NCBI RefSeq assembly: GCF_005954645.2
Contig: NZ_CP040695.2
Span: forward strand, 4,030,001-4,094,000
Direction of reading: 5' to 3'
Length of the DNA stretch: 64,000 bases
DNA from: Nocardioides sp. S-1144
GTDB lineage: Bacteria > Actinomycetota > Actinomycetes > Propionibacteriales > Nocardioidaceae
The notes beneath the pieces were generated by a model. That model saw nothing but the letters and a program-made list of their open reading frames with translations. It was not told the DNA's origin and ran no database searches. Positions within the stretch are counted from its first letter, which is position 1. The number at the start of each line of letters is the position of its first letter. Position numbers and translations under genes: made by a program. This document shows positions 8,002 through 16,868 of this stretch, one piece after another.

Positions 8002-8994
8002 GTGCTGCGCCGGCTGCCACCCCTCGTCGCGTGCCTGGCCGTGACGGCCGGGTGCACCGGTGACCCCGGCGCCGGGGCGACACCGTCCACCCCGACCTCG
8101 TCGTCGGCCCCGACGTCCCCGGCCCCGACCACCCCGGCGCCGACGTCCCCGGCCACGCCGCCCCCGACGCCGGAGCCGGCCCCCGAGCCGCGCCTCTCCG
8201 TCGACGACGTCCGTCCGCGCACGGCCCTCGCCGCGGTCGAGCACCTGGCCGGGACGGTCGGCCCCCGCCCCGGCACCACCGAGGCCTACTTCCGTGCCGC
8301 GGCCTGGGCCGAGCGCGAGCTGACGGCGTCCGGCTGGTCGGTCGGGCGACAGCGGTTCCCGACCCCGGCCGGCTACTCGTGGAACGCGCCGGTCGAGGCC
8401 GGCCCGTCGGTGAACCTCGTCGCCACCCGCGGCGAACGCCGGCCGGGCGAGCCGTGGCTGCTCGTCGGCGCGCACCTCGACACCGTTCCCGAGGCCCCGG
8501 GTGCGGAGGACAACGCCTCCGGCGTCGGCGTCGTCCTGGCCCTCGCGGAGGCGCTCCAGGGCCGGCGCACGCGGCTGCCGGTGGTGCTCGTGCTGTTCGG
8601 CTCCGAGGAGCCGCGGGGCCCGGGCGACGCGCACCACTACGGCTCGAAGGCGTTCGTGGAGCGGATGAGCCCGGCCGACCGGCGCAGCCTGCGGGGCATG
8701 GTCTCCCTCGACCGGGTCGGCGTCGGGGACGTGGTGCCGGTGCAGACCGTGCTCGTCGGCAACGACGTCAGCACGGGCCTCGAGGCGGCCGCCCGGCGGG
8801 TCGACGTCCCGACCGTGCTGCAGGAGGGCGAGAGCTCCAGCGACCACGAGTCCTTCGCCGACGAGGGCCTGCCCGCGGCCCGGCTGGGCAGCACGCCGTA
8901 CCTCGGCTACCACTCCACGGACGACGTGGTCGGCGTCGTCGACCCGGCCCAGCTGGCGCGGGTGGCGCGGGTCGTGGCGGCATGGCTGCGCTGA
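8002..8994 (+). CDS. M28-family zinc peptidase lipoprotein
   Basis: A 330-residue exported aminopeptidase-like protein. The N-terminus ends in a lipobox (VTAGC, Cys18) and is followed by a Pro/Thr/Ser linker. The M28 metal ligands are recognisable: H158 and D160 in GAHLDTVPE, D170 in AEDNASG, E202/E203 in GSEEPRG, D237 in SLDRVG, and the His of YHSTDD near the C-terminus. It should hydrolyse peptides or N-blocked amino acids outside the membrane. It starts with GTG, with GAGGA upstream. The last 13 bases overlap the start of the CapA-like gene, indicating an operon. Confidence 0.88.
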   Translation: MLRRLPPLVACLAVTAGCTGDPGAGATPSTPTSSSAPTSPAPTTPAPTSPATPPPTPEPAPEPRLSVDDVRPRTALAAVEHLAGTVGPRPGTTEAYFRAAAWAERELTASGWSVGRQRFPTPAGYSWNAPVEAGPSVNLVATRGERRPGEPWLLVGAHLDTVPEAPGAEDNASGVGVVLALAEALQGRRTRLPVVLVLFGSEEPRGPGDAHHYGSKAFVERMSPADRRSLRGMVSLDRVGVGDVVPVQTVLVGNDVSTGLEAAARRVDVPTVLQEGESSSDHESFADEGLPAARLGSTPYLGYHSTDDVVGVVDPAQLARVARVVAAWLR

Positions 8995-10160
8995 CCCGCG
9001 CCCGCGCCCTCTCGCTCGCCGGCACCGCGCTGCTCGCGGTGGCCGCGTGCTCACCCGCAGAGCGGCCCGGCGCCGCCCCGTCGCCGAGCCCGTCCGGCAC
9101 CCCGTCCGGCACCCCGTCCAGCACCGGCCCCACGACCCCACCGACCACCCCCGACGTCGAGCCGCCACCCGAGCCGCGGCCGGCGCCGGTGACGATCGCG
9201 GTCGCGGGCGACGTCCACTTCGAGGGCGTGCTGCGCGAGCGGCTCCGTGACCCCGCGACCGCCCTGGCGCCCGCGACGTCGGCGCTGGCGGCCGCCGACG
9301 TCGCCGTCGTCAACCTCGAGACGTCGGTCGGCACCGGCGGCCGGCCCGACCCCGCCAAGCGCTACACCTTCCAGGCCCCGCCGACGGCGTTCACCGCGCT
9401 CGCCGCGGCGGGTGTCGACGTGGCGACGATGGCCAACAACCACGCCCTCGACTTCGGCCGCGAGCCGCTGCCCGGCATGCTCGACGCCGCCGCGCGCGCC
9501 CGGCGCGCCGACCCGCCGCTCGACGTCGTCGGTCTCGGACGCGATGCGGCCGCAGCGTTCCGGCCGGCGCGCACCGAGGTCGGCGGCCCGGGTGGCACCG
9601 TCGTCGCCACGATCGGCGCCACCGTCGCCACCCTCGACCCGACCGCCGACCCGACCGGCTCCTGGGCCGCCACCGCCGACGCCGCCGGCACCGCCGACGC
9701 CGTGGACCCGACCCGGCTGCTGCGCGCCGTCGCGCGGGCCGACGCCTCCGCCGACGTGGTCGTGGCCTACCTCCACTGGGGCGTCCAGGGCGAGCGCTGC
9801 CCCAGCCCCGGCCAACGCTCGCTCGCGGGCGACCTGGTGGCGGCGGGCGCCGACGTCGTCGTCGGCAGCCACGCCCACCGGCTGCAGGGCGACGGCCGCC
9901 TCGGCCCCGGCTACGTCGCCTACGGGCTCGGCAACTACGCCTGGTACACCCAGGGCCCGGAGGCGACGTCCTCGACCGGGGTGCTGACCCTCGCCGTGCG
10001 GCCGCCGGCGTCGCCGTCGGGGCGGGCCCGGGTCACCGAGGCCACGTGGACGCCGGCGCGGATCGGCCCCGACGGGCTCCCCGCCCCGCTGCGGGCTGCC
10101 GAGGCCGCGGGCTTCGACGCCGACCGGGACGCGCTGCGCGACTGCGCCGGGCTCGGCTGA
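8982..10160 (+). CDS. CapA-family lipoprotein (calcineurin-like metallophosphatase fold)
   Basis: A 392-residue lipoprotein with lipobox AVAAC at Cys23 and a Pro/Ser/Thr linker. The following domain matches the CapA/PgsA family associated with poly-gamma-glutamate capsule synthesis: AVAGDVHFEG, VVNLETSVG, TMANNHALDFG, VAYLHWGVQ and GSHAHRLQG are the metal-site motifs. A stand-alone CapA without capB or capC does not demonstrate a capsule, and such proteins may have other cell-surface roles. It overlaps the end of the M28 peptidase gene and is followed 49 bases later by a polysaccharide deacetylase, so the three may form a cell-envelope operon. Confidence 0.87.
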   Translation: MAALTRARALSLAGTALLAVAACSPAERPGAAPSPSPSGTPSGTPSSTGPTTPPTTPDVEPPPEPRPAPVTIAVAGDVHFEGVLRERLRDPATALAPATSALAAADVAVVNLETSVGTGGRPDPAKRYTFQAPPTAFTALAAAGVDVATMANNHALDFGREPLPGMLDAAARARRADPPLDVVGLGRDAAAAFRPARTEVGGPGGTVVATIGATVATLDPTADPTGSWAATADAAGTADAVDPTRLLRAVARADASADVVVAYLHWGVQGERCPSPGQRSLAGDLVAAGADVVVGSHAHRLQGDGRLGPGYVAYGLGNYAWYTQGPEATSSTGVLTLAVRPPASPSGRARVTEATWTPARIGPDGLPAPLRAAEAAGFDADRDALRDCAGLG

Positions 10161-10209
10161 CCGGCTCGGACGGCGACAACCCGGGCGGGTCCGCGAACGT
10201 CACACCGGC

Positions 10210-10983
10210 ATGGCACCCGCATCCCGCACCCTCCCCGCCCTCCGCGCCACCCTCGCCGCCACCCTCGTGGCCGCCGTGGCCGCCGCCGTCCTGACGATGC
10301 TCGGCGCCCCCGCCTCGGGGTCGCTGTCGGTCGACCCGCCCGCACCGGCCCCGTCCGCACCGGCCCCGTCCACCCGGCCGCTCGACCGGTGCCCGTCGGG
10401 CCGCGTCGCGCTCACCTTCGACGACGGGCCGTCGCCGACGACGACGCCGGCGATCGTCGCCGTGCTGCGGCGGATGCACGTGCCCGCGACGTTCTTCATG
10501 GTCGGGAGCCGGGTGCGGCAACACCCCGACGTCGCCCGCGAGGTCGCCGAGGCCGGCTTCACGATCGGCAACCACACCGACGACCACGTCGACCTGACCG
10601 GCCTGTCGCGCACGGCCATCCGCACCACGCTGCGGCGCACCGAGAGGGCCCTGCGCGACGCCGGCGTCGCGGACGTCTCGCGCTACGTCCGGCCGCCGTA
10701 CGGCGCCACCGACGCGAAGGTCGCCGGCGTCCTGCGCGCGACCGGCCGGGTGATGGCGCTCTGGAACGTCGACTCGCGCGACTGGGAGGGCCTCACCCCG
10801 CGGGAGATCCGCTCGACGACGATCGACCAGGTCACCGCGCGCGGACGCGCCGGCATCGTCGTCCTGCACCACGACGGCGTCGCCACCTCGGAGGCGACCC
10901 TGGCCGCGCTGCCCTCGGAGATCCGGCGGCTGCGGGAGGCCGGGTACTGCCTCACCCCGCTGCCGGCCGGCGGCCTGGACTGA
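10210..10983 (+). CDS. Polysaccharide deacetylase (NodB/CE4)
   Basis: A 257-residue exported enzyme with a signal sequence or anchor in residues 12-35 and a CE4 domain. The metal-binding triad is present: Asp72 in TFDDGP and the two His of NHTDDHVDL (H122, H126). The RPPYG motif follows near residue 161, and the late motif IVVLHHDG is intact. It should remove N-acetyl groups from peptidoglycan or another surface polysaccharide. It follows the CapA-like gene at a short distance on the same strand. Confidence 0.92.
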   Translation: MAPASRTLPALRATLAATLVAAVAAAVLTMLGAPASGSLSVDPPAPAPSAPAPSTRPLDRCPSGRVALTFDDGPSPTTTPAIVAVLRRMHVPATFFMVGSRVRQHPDVAREVAEAGFTIGNHTDDHVDLTGLSRTAIRTTLRRTERALRDAGVADVSRYVRPPYGATDAKVAGVLRATGRVMALWNVDSRDWEGLTPREIRSTTIDQVTARGRAGIVVLHHDGVATSEATLAALPSEIRRLREAGYCLTPLPAGGLD

Positions 10984-11026
10984 CCCGCACCGGAATAGAT
11001 GCGGTCCGGAACTTGTGGTCCTAGGT

Positions 11027-11878
11027 ATGGCATCAACCGTTCCGTCCCTGACCCTCAACAACCAGACGACCATCCCGCAGCTCGGCTTCGGGGTCTACCA
11101 GGTCCCGCCCGCGCAGACCGCCGACACCGTCGCGACCGCGCTCGAGATCGGCTACCGCCACATCGACACCGCCCAGATGTACGGCAACGAGCAGGAGACC
11201 GGCGTCGGCCTGGCCGCCTCCGGCCTGCCGCGCGACGAGGTGTTCGTGACGAGCAAGCTCAACAACGGCTTCCACCGCCCCGACGACGCCCGCCGCGAGT
11301 TCGACGGCACCCTGCAGAAGCTCGGGCTCGACCACGTCGACCTGTTCCTGATCCACTGGCCGCTGCCGACGCTGTACGACGGCGACTACGTCGCGACGTG
11401 GCGCACGCTGACCGAGTTCGTCGCCGACGGCCGCGCCCGCGCCGTCGGGGTGTCGAACTTCCAGCCCGACCACCTCGACCGGATCGTCGCCGAGACCGGT
11501 GTCGTCCCGGTGGTCAACCAGATCGAGGCGCACCCCTACTTCACCAACGACGCCGCCCGTGCCGCCACGCACCGCCACGGCGCGCTCGTCGAGGCGTGGT
11601 CGCCGATCGCCCAGGGCGGCGTCCTCGACGACGAGACCATCGGCCGGATCGCCGCCGCTCACGACCGGACGCCGTCGCAGGTCACCCTGCGCTGGCACGT
11701 GCAGCGCGGCGACATCATCTTCCCGAAGTCGATGCGCGCCGAGCGGATGCGCGAGAACTTCGCGATCTTCGACTTCGAGCTCAGCGACGACGAGGTCGCG
11801 GCGATCTCCGCCCTCGACCGGGGCGAGGCGGGCCGCACGGGCCCGAACCCCGACACGTTCGACTACGTCCCCGGCTGA
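11027..11878 (+). CDS. Aldo/keto reductase
   Basis: A 283-residue NADPH-dependent oxidoreductase of the AKR superfamily with a (beta/alpha)8 barrel. The conserved tetrad is visible in order: Asp and Tyr in DTAQMYGNE, Lys in TSKLNN and His in LIHWPLP. The NADP-binding KSMRAERM segment is near the end. It resembles the DkgA/DkgB (2,5-diketo-gluconate reductase) group, but substrate range in this family is broad. A GTG four codons upstream is an alternative start. Confidence 0.9.
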   Translation: MASTVPSLTLNNQTTIPQLGFGVYQVPPAQTADTVATALEIGYRHIDTAQMYGNEQETGVGLAASGLPRDEVFVTSKLNNGFHRPDDARREFDGTLQKLGLDHVDLFLIHWPLPTLYDGDYVATWRTLTEFVADGRARAVGVSNFQPDHLDRIVAETGVVPVVNQIEAHPYFTNDAARAATHRHGALVEAWSPIAQGGVLDDETIGRIAAAHDRTPSQVTLRWHVQRGDIIFPKSMRAERMRENFAIFDFELSDDEVAAISALDRGEAGRTGPNPDTFDYVPG

Positions 11879-11897
11879 GCGACGCCGGAGGCTCGCG

Positions 11898-11928
11898 CCT
11901 CGGCGCCGTCGTTCAGCCGGCGCCGAGG
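11898..11928. terminator. Bidirectional stem-loop between aldo/keto reductase and marR genes
   Basis: A perfect 11-bp inverted repeat (CCTCGGCGCCG / CGGCGCCGAGG) with a 9-base loop lies 20 bases after the reductase stop and overlaps the last codons of the convergent MarR gene. There is no T-tract, which is usual for actinobacterial terminators. Confidence 0.65.
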
Positions 11929-12419
11929 ACGCGGCCCCACGTCTCCAGCAGGTGGGCCAGCCGGGTGCGCTCCACCTCGCTGAGGCCGGCGACCAGGCGG
12001 GTCTCGTTGGCCAGGTGCCGCTCGACGACGTCGTCGACGACGGCGAGGCCGGCGGGGGTGAGCCGGATCCGGCGCGAGCGGGCGTCGTTCTCGCAGACCG
12101 TGCGCGCCACCAGGCCCGCGGCCTCCAACCGGTCGACGCGCTTGGTGACCGCGCCCGAGGTGACCATCGTCGTCTCCGCCAGTCCGCCCGGCGTCAGCTC
12201 GTGGGGCTCACCGGCCCGGCGCAGCGCGGCCAGCACGTCGAAGTCGCCGTCGGAGAGCCCGGCCGCGGCGAAGACCGGCCGCAGCTCGGCGTGCAGGTGG
12301 TCCGAGAGCCGGTGCAGCCGGCCGATGATCCCCATCGGCGTGGTGTCGAGGTCGGGGCGCTGCTCGGCCCACTGCTGACGGATCCGCCCGACGTGGTCTT
12401 CGCTCACGCGGGTGGACAT
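11913..12419 (-). CDS. MarR-family transcriptional regulator
   Basis: A 168-residue winged-helix regulator. The DNA-binding region reads GGLAETTMVTSGAVTKRVDRLEAAGLVAR, followed by the wing ENDARSRRIRLTPAG. The N-terminal and C-terminal helices form the dimer interface typical of MarR proteins. Its start codon lies only 20 bases from the divergent EamA transporter start, with a clear palindrome between them. It most likely represses both genes and responds to a compound exported by the transporter. Confidence 0.92.
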   Translation of the reverse strand: MSTRVSEDHVGRIRQQWAEQRPDLDTTPMGIIGRLHRLSDHLHAELRPVFAAAGLSDGDFDVLAALRRAGEPHELTPGGLAETTMVTSGAVTKRVDRLEAAGLVARTVCENDARSRRIRLTPAGLAVVDDVVERHLANETRLVAGLSEVERTRLAHLLETWGRVLGAG

Positions 12420-12423
12420 TATC

Positions 12424-12438
12424 TTAGTCGGAAACTAA
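12424..12438. promoter_or_regulatory. MarR operator TTAGT-N5-ACTAA
   Basis: The 20 bases separating the two divergent start codons hold a perfect TTAGT/ACTAA inverted repeat with a 5-bp spacer, AT-rich in an otherwise GC-rich region. This is the size and composition of a MarR-family site. Because no room is left for separate promoters, ribosome binding sites and 5' untranslated regions, the promoters must overlap coding sequence or the transcripts are leaderless. Confidence 0.75.
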
Positions 12439-12439
12439 T

Positions 12440-13345
12440 ATGTCTTCCGTGGAAGAGAAACTGGGTCGCACCGTCGCGATCACGGCCGTCGCCCCGCTCG
12501 CGTGGGGCACCACCTACCTCGTCACCGAGCAGCTCCTCCCGCCCGACCGGCCCCTGTTCGCGGCGCTCATGCGCGCCCTGCCGGCCGGCCTGCTGCTGCT
12601 CGTGGTCCTGCGGCGCCTGCCCACCGGCGACTGGTGGTGGCGGGCGGCCGTGCTCGGCGGGTGCAACATCGGACTCTTCTTCCCGCTGGTCTTCCTGGCC
12701 GCCTACGAGCTGCCGGGAGGTCTGGCCGCGACGATCCAGGCGGCGTCCCCGCTGGCGGTGATGGCGCTGGCCTGGCCGATGCTGCGCGAGCGCCCCGCCG
12801 CCGTCCGCGTCGTCGCGGCCCTCGCCGGCCTGGCCGGGGTCTCGCTGCTCGTGCTGCGCTCCCCCGACGGCGTCACGCCGCTCGGACTCGCGGGCGCGTT
12901 CGGCTCGGTCGCCGTCTCCGCGCTCGGCTTCGTGCTGGTCAAGCGGTGGGAGGCGCCGGTCCCGATGCTCACCCTGGTGTCGTGGCAGCTCGTCGCGGGC
13001 GGGCTCCTGCTGCTGCCGGTCGCGCTCCTGGTCGAGGGAGCCCCACCGGCCATCGACCTGCCCGCCGCGGGCGGCTTCCTCTGGATCGGCGTGGCCGGCA
13101 CGATCCTCGCCTACACCTGCTGGTTCCACGGCCTCACGCACATGCCGGCCGGCGCGGTCTCGCTCGTCGGCCTGCTCAACCCGGTCACCGGCACCGCGCT
13201 CGGCGTGGCCTTCGCCGCCGAGGCGTTCGGCCCCGTCCAGGCCCTCGGCATGGCCGTCGTGCTCGGCTCGGTCGTCGCCGGCCAGTACCGCCGCCGGCCC
13301 CGGCCAGCGCCGGCCGCCACCCCGCGCGAGCTGACCACCGTCTGA
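12440..13345 (+). CDS. EamA/DMT-family transporter
   Basis: A 301-residue integral membrane protein with about ten hydrophobic helices in two repeated EamA halves (first half from TVAITAVAPLAWGTTYLVTE, second from GLAGAFGSVAVSALGFVL). The drug/metabolite transporter superfamily exports metabolites, amino acids or drugs. The close divergent MarR gene suggests it is induced by its substrate. The ATG at 12440 sits directly beside the operator and lacks a ribosome binding site; GTG at 12449 is an alternative. Confidence 0.88.
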   Translation: MSSVEEKLGRTVAITAVAPLAWGTTYLVTEQLLPPDRPLFAALMRALPAGLLLLVVLRRLPTGDWWWRAAVLGGCNIGLFFPLVFLAAYELPGGLAATIQAASPLAVMALAWPMLRERPAAVRVVAALAGLAGVSLLVLRSPDGVTPLGLAGAFGSVAVSALGFVLVKRWEAPVPMLTLVSWQLVAGGLLLLPVALLVEGAPPAIDLPAAGGFLWIGVAGTILAYTCWFHGLTHMPAGAVSLVGLLNPVTGTALGVAFAAEAFGPVQALGMAVVLGSVVAGQYRRRPRPAPAATPRELTTV

Positions 13346-13377
13346 GCCGACCGGGGGCGCCGCGCGAGAATGACCCG

Positions 13378-14616
13378 GTGCCGCCGCCCGCGTCCTCGGA
13401 GTTCCGTCTCCGCGACATCGCGCTGACGGCGTACGGCCCGACGATCGTGAGCTCCACCGGCCACGGCGCGGTGATGCCGATCCTCGCGCTGCGCGCCCGC
13501 GACCTCGGCGCCGACGTCAGCACCGCCGCGGCCGTGGTCGCGCTGCTGGGCCTCGGGATGCTCGTCGCCTCGCTGCCTGCGGGCGCGCTCGTGGCCCGGA
13601 TCGGCGAGCGCCGCGCCCTCGTCCTCGCCGGGGTGGCCGACGCCGTCGCGATGTCCGTCGGCGCGCTGGCCGGGTCGGTCGTCGTCCTGGCGGCGGCGGT
13701 GGTGCTCAGCGGCATGACCTGGACGACGTTCCTGATGTCGCGCCAGGGCTACATGATCGACGTCGTCCCGTTCAGCCACCGCGCCCGGGCGCTGTCGACG
13801 CTCGGCGGCTCGCACCGGGTCGGCGTCTTCGTCGGGCCGCTCGTCGGGGCCGGGCTGATCGTCGTCCTCGGCCTCTCGGCGGTGTTCTGGTTCGCGGCGC
13901 TCGCCGCGCTGGGTGCCGCCGCGCTCGCCCGCACGATGCCCGACCTGGGCGCCGAGCGTCGCCGGTCGCGGCGCGACACCGGGCAGCACCTCGGCGTGTG
14001 GGAGGTGCTGGCGCAGCACCGCCGCGTGCTGCTGACCCTGGGCACCGTCGTCGTGGTGATCTCGGCGTCGCGGTCGGTGCGCAACGGGCTGCTGCCCCTG
14101 TGGGCCGACCACGTCGGCATCTCCCCGAGCGCGACGTCGCTCGTCTTCGCCCTGTCGGGGGCGATCGACATGGTGTTCTTCTACCCGGGCGGCTGGCTGA
14201 TGGACCGGGTCGGGCGGACCGTCGTCGCCGTCCCCGTCGTGGCCACGGTCGCCGTCGCGACGCTGCTCCTCCCGCTCGCCACGACCACGGTGGCGGTCGC
14301 GGCGGCCTTCGTGCTGATCGCGGTCGGCAACGGGCTCGGCTCCGGGATCGTGATGGTGCTCGGCGCGGACGCCGCCCCCACCGAGGGCCGCGCGCAGTTC
14401 CTCGGCGGGTGGCGGCTGTGCGGCGACGTCGGGCTGTCCGGCGGACCGCTGGTCGTCAGCGCCGTCGCGGCCGTGGCTCCGCTCGCGACCGCGTGCGTCG
14501 TGATCGGGCTGCTCGGCGTCGCCGGCACCGCCTGGACCGGCTTCTGGGTCGGCCGCGAGGACCGCCGGCGCCGACTCGACGTCGGGACCGGCGCGCGGGA
14601 CCGGCGCACCAGGTAG
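13378..14616 (+). CDS. MFS transporter
   Basis: A 412-residue major facilitator protein with twelve predicted transmembrane helices. The motif-A-like loop between helices 2 and 3 is seen as GALVARIGERRALVLAG, and a second equivalent follows in the C-terminal half at GGWLMDRVGRTVVAV. It resembles multidrug or sugar efflux proteins, but the substrate cannot be assigned. It begins with GTG 32 bases after the EamA gene and may be read from the same promoter. Confidence 0.87.
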   Translation: MPPPASSEFRLRDIALTAYGPTIVSSTGHGAVMPILALRARDLGADVSTAAAVVALLGLGMLVASLPAGALVARIGERRALVLAGVADAVAMSVGALAGSVVVLAAAVVLSGMTWTTFLMSRQGYMIDVVPFSHRARALSTLGGSHRVGVFVGPLVGAGLIVVLGLSAVFWFAALAALGAAALARTMPDLGAERRRSRRDTGQHLGVWEVLAQHRRVLLTLGTVVVVISASRSVRNGLLPLWADHVGISPSATSLVFALSGAIDMVFFYPGGWLMDRVGRTVVAVPVVATVAVATLLLPLATTTVAVAAAFVLIAVGNGLGSGIVMVLGADAAPTEGRAQFLGGWRLCGDVGLSGGPLVVSAVAAVAPLATACVVIGLLGVAGTAWTGFWVGREDRRRRLDVGTGARDRRTR

Positions 14617-14624
14617 CCGGAGGG

Positions 14625-15215
14625 CTAGCCGACGGTGACGGTGACCTCGTTGGACTCCACGTCGCCGTCGGGGTCGACCACGCGGAACCGGTTGTCGCCG
14701 AGGTTGCCGGTGAGCACGAACGTCGCGAAGTCGCCGCTGTTGACGGTCGCGGTGATCGGGGACCCGGCGTCGGGGAACGGCGCCCAGCCGCCGCCGTCGA
14801 AGCGCTGCACGACCAGGGCCGTGCCGTCGTCGGCGGCGGGGTAGGTGCCGCTCAGGTTGATCGTCTCCATCGCCCCGACCGACGACTGGCCGGCCTCGAG
14901 CGTGATGGTGCCGTCGGCCTCCGGGGTCTCGGAGAAGCTCGAGGACGGCAGCGGCTTCTCGGGGACGTCGCGCAGGGTGATGTAGTCGGTCGGCGACGCG
15001 TCGGTCTCGGTCGGGTCGGGCACGACCATCGTCTCGCCCGCCGTCGACTCCTCGGTGGCGACCGGGTCGCCGGACAGCCCGAGGGCCTTCGTGCCGACGA
15101 ACACGCCACCGGCGAGGATGCCGCCGACGACGGCGACCACGGCGATCATCGCGGCGAGGCCCCACACGATGGGGTGGCCGTCGCGGCGGGTCGGCTCGGG
15201 CTGGTCGTCGCTCAC
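14625..15215 (-). CDS. Hypothetical single-pass membrane protein with Ig-like extracellular domain
   Basis: A 196-residue protein with a short cytosolic N-terminus (SDDQPEPTRRDGHPIVW) and one transmembrane helix (GLAAMIAVVAVVGGILAGGVFVG). An acidic Ser/Thr/Pro stalk leads to a C-terminal beta-rich domain (TINLSGTYPAADDGTALVVQRF through NRFRVVDPDGDVESNEVTVTV) that looks like an Ig or carbohydrate-binding fold. The function is unknown. The start is GTG 15215; an ATG seven codons upstream (15236) is also possible. It converges on the MFS gene. Confidence 0.7.
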   Translation of the reverse strand: MSDDQPEPTRRDGHPIVWGLAAMIAVVAVVGGILAGGVFVGTKALGLSGDPVATEESTAGETMVVPDPTETDASPTDYITLRDVPEKPLPSSSFSETPEADGTITLEAGQSSVGAMETINLSGTYPAADDGTALVVQRFDGGGWAPFPDAGSPITATVNSGDFATFVLTGNLGDNRFRVVDPDGDVESNEVTVTVG

Positions 15216-15366
15216 GTGGCCATTGTGAGCGAGCATCGCGCGGCGACCAAGCCCGAGGGCCGCGGGGGCGGCGGGTGCGCCGACCCGGGACCTCTCCCGG
15301 GCGGTCGTCCACAGGCACCGGACCGACGGGTTTGTCCCCAGCCGCGCCCCGAGCAGGGCTGGAGGC

Positions 15367-15819
15367 ATGACCACCACCGCCCGCCCCCACCTGACCGTCG
15401 CCGTCCCCCGCACGTGGCGCCGGCGCTCCGATCCCGAGCGCGGCGTCGTCGTCGCGGCCCGCTCGGTCCTGCTGCCCGCCAGCGGGGTCCGGCCCGAGCT
15501 GACGCTGCGCGCCGGGCCCGTCGTCGAGCCGGACGCCGCCACGTGGCGCGCCGGTGCGCTCACCGCGCTCGCCGCCGTCCTGGTCGACTTCGCGCTCGAG
15601 GACGACGACGTCCACGACCTCGACGGGCACGAGGTGGTCCACCACCGCTTCGCCCACCGGGTCGGCGCCGCCGACGTGCTCTGCGACCAGTGGTCCTGGC
15701 TGGTCGACGGGTACGGCGTCACGCTCACCTGCTCGGTCGCGCGCGAGGACCACCCCGACTACGGCGACCTCTTCGACGCCATCGCGGCCACCGTCGAGCT
15801 CACCCGGCGGGCGGCCTGA
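15367..15819 (+). CDS. Hypothetical protein, possibly LpqN/DcrB-like fold
   Basis: A 150-residue soluble protein. The pattern of a basic N-terminus (LTVAVPRTWRRR), a middle alternating region and a C-terminal SWLVDGYGVTLTCSVAREDHPDYGDLFDAIAATVEL segment resembles the Mog1/PsbP-like fold of the LpqN/DcrB group. I am not certain of this assignment. No signal peptide is seen. The last 20 bases overlap the end of the convergent AraC-type gene. Confidence 0.6.
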   Translation: MTTTARPHLTVAVPRTWRRRSDPERGVVVAARSVLLPASGVRPELTLRAGPVVEPDAATWRAGALTALAAVLVDFALEDDDVHDLDGHEVVHHRFAHRVGAADVLCDQWSWLVDGYGVTLTCSVAREDHPDYGDLFDAIAATVELTRRAA

Positions 15820-16786
15820 GCGACGGCCCTCCTCCTCGGCGGTGCTCCCGCGGGGACATGCCCCGCTGGCGGGTGAACGCCGCGCTCAGCGCGAACGGCG
15901 ACCCGTAGCCCACCCGGTGCGCGACCGCGGCGAGCGTGAGGTCGGGGTCGAGCAGCAGGTCGGCGGCGAGGTCGAGGCGCCACTCGGTGAGGAAGGCCAT
16001 CGGCGGCTGCCCGACGAGGTCGTGGAAGCGGCGGGCGAAGGCCGCGCGGGAGGACCCGGCGGCGGCCGCGAGCGTCGCCACCGTCCAGGGCCGCTCGGGG
16101 TGGTGCTGGGCGAGCCGGAGGGCGGGGCCGACCACGGGGTCGGCCTGGGCCGCGTACCAGCGCGGCGGTGCGGCGTCCGGCCGGGCGAGCCAGGTGCGCA
16201 GCGCCGCGACCAGCAGCAGGTCGAGCAGCCGGTCGAGCACGGCCTGCTGCCCGGGGTCCTCGCGCAGGATCTCGGCTGCGAGCAGGTCGACGAGCGGGGT
16301 GTCCAGCTCGTCGGCACCGAGGACGACGAGCCCCGGCAGCGCCCGCAGCAGCCGCCCGCCCAGCTCGCCGTCGACGGCGTAGGCGCCGGTGAGGAGCACC
16401 GTGGCGCCGGCGGCGCTGTTGCCCCAGCTGCGCACGCCCTGGTGCATCTCCTCGTGCAGCTCGCGGCCGTCGGGGGTCCGGCAGACCTGGCCGGGGTGGA
16501 TCACGGCCTGGACGTCGGTCGCGGGGTCGTCGGCGAGGACGGCGTACGCCGCCCCGGGCGCCCGGCGGTCGGGGCACAGCACGGCGACGTCACCCGGTCC
16601 GAGCCGGACCGGCGCCCAGGTCGAGGATCCGGCCGGCAGCAGCCAGGTGTGGCCGCGCACGACGGCGGTGACCGACAGCGGGGCGTCGTCGGCCAGGCGC
16701 ACCGACCACGGCGGGTCGAACAGGCAGCGGAGCAGGAACGCCCCGCGGGCGCGGGGTCCGTCGAGCAGCGCGGCCAGACCGTCCAT
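15800..16786 (-). CDS. AraC-family regulator with N-terminal cupin
   Basis: A 328-residue regulator. The N-terminal half is an AraC-type cupin (SVTAVVRGHTWLLPAG, LGPGDVAVLCPDR). The C-terminal half holds two HTH units: WTVATLAAAAGSSRAAFARRF and LTLAAVAHRVGYGSPFALSAAF, followed by the SPREHR end motif. It is divergent from the DUF1772 gene with 82 bases between starts, the usual pairing of cupin-AraC regulators with DUF1772 or SDR targets. The ATG at 16786 opens the cupin domain; in-frame ATGs upstream (16813 and beyond) would only add a low-complexity arginine-rich tail. Confidence 0.9.
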   Translation of the reverse strand: MDGLAALLDGPRARGAFLLRCLFDPPWSVRLADDAPLSVTAVVRGHTWLLPAGSSTWAPVRLGPGDVAVLCPDRRAPGAAYAVLADDPATDVQAVIHPGQVCRTPDGRELHEEMHQGVRSWGNSAAGATVLLTGAYAVDGELGGRLLRALPGLVVLGADELDTPLVDLLAAEILREDPGQQAVLDRLLDLLLVAALRTWLARPDAAPPRWYAAQADPVVGPALRLAQHHPERPWTVATLAAAAGSSRAAFARRFHDLVGQPPMAFLTEWRLDLAADLLLDPDLTLAAVAHRVGYGSPFALSAAFTRQRGMSPREHRRGGGPSLRPPAG

Positions 16787-16868
16787 GCCGCCCCACGCTA
16801 GACGATCACGCATGGGATCGGCACCCGCAGCCATGGAACGTCTCGACCGGGCGTGGTGGGCTGGGTCC

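Noticed and set aside
8982..10160. Capsule biosynthesis locus based on the CapA-like gene
   Set aside because: capB and capC are absent; only envelope-type neighbours are present, so a capsule cannot be claimed.
13111..15753. An 880-codon minus-strand frame opposite the MFS and neighbouring genes
   Set aside because: Low-complexity Arg/Asp/Gly composition, no recognisable domain, and it covers three genes with clear motifs; it is an artefact of high GC content.
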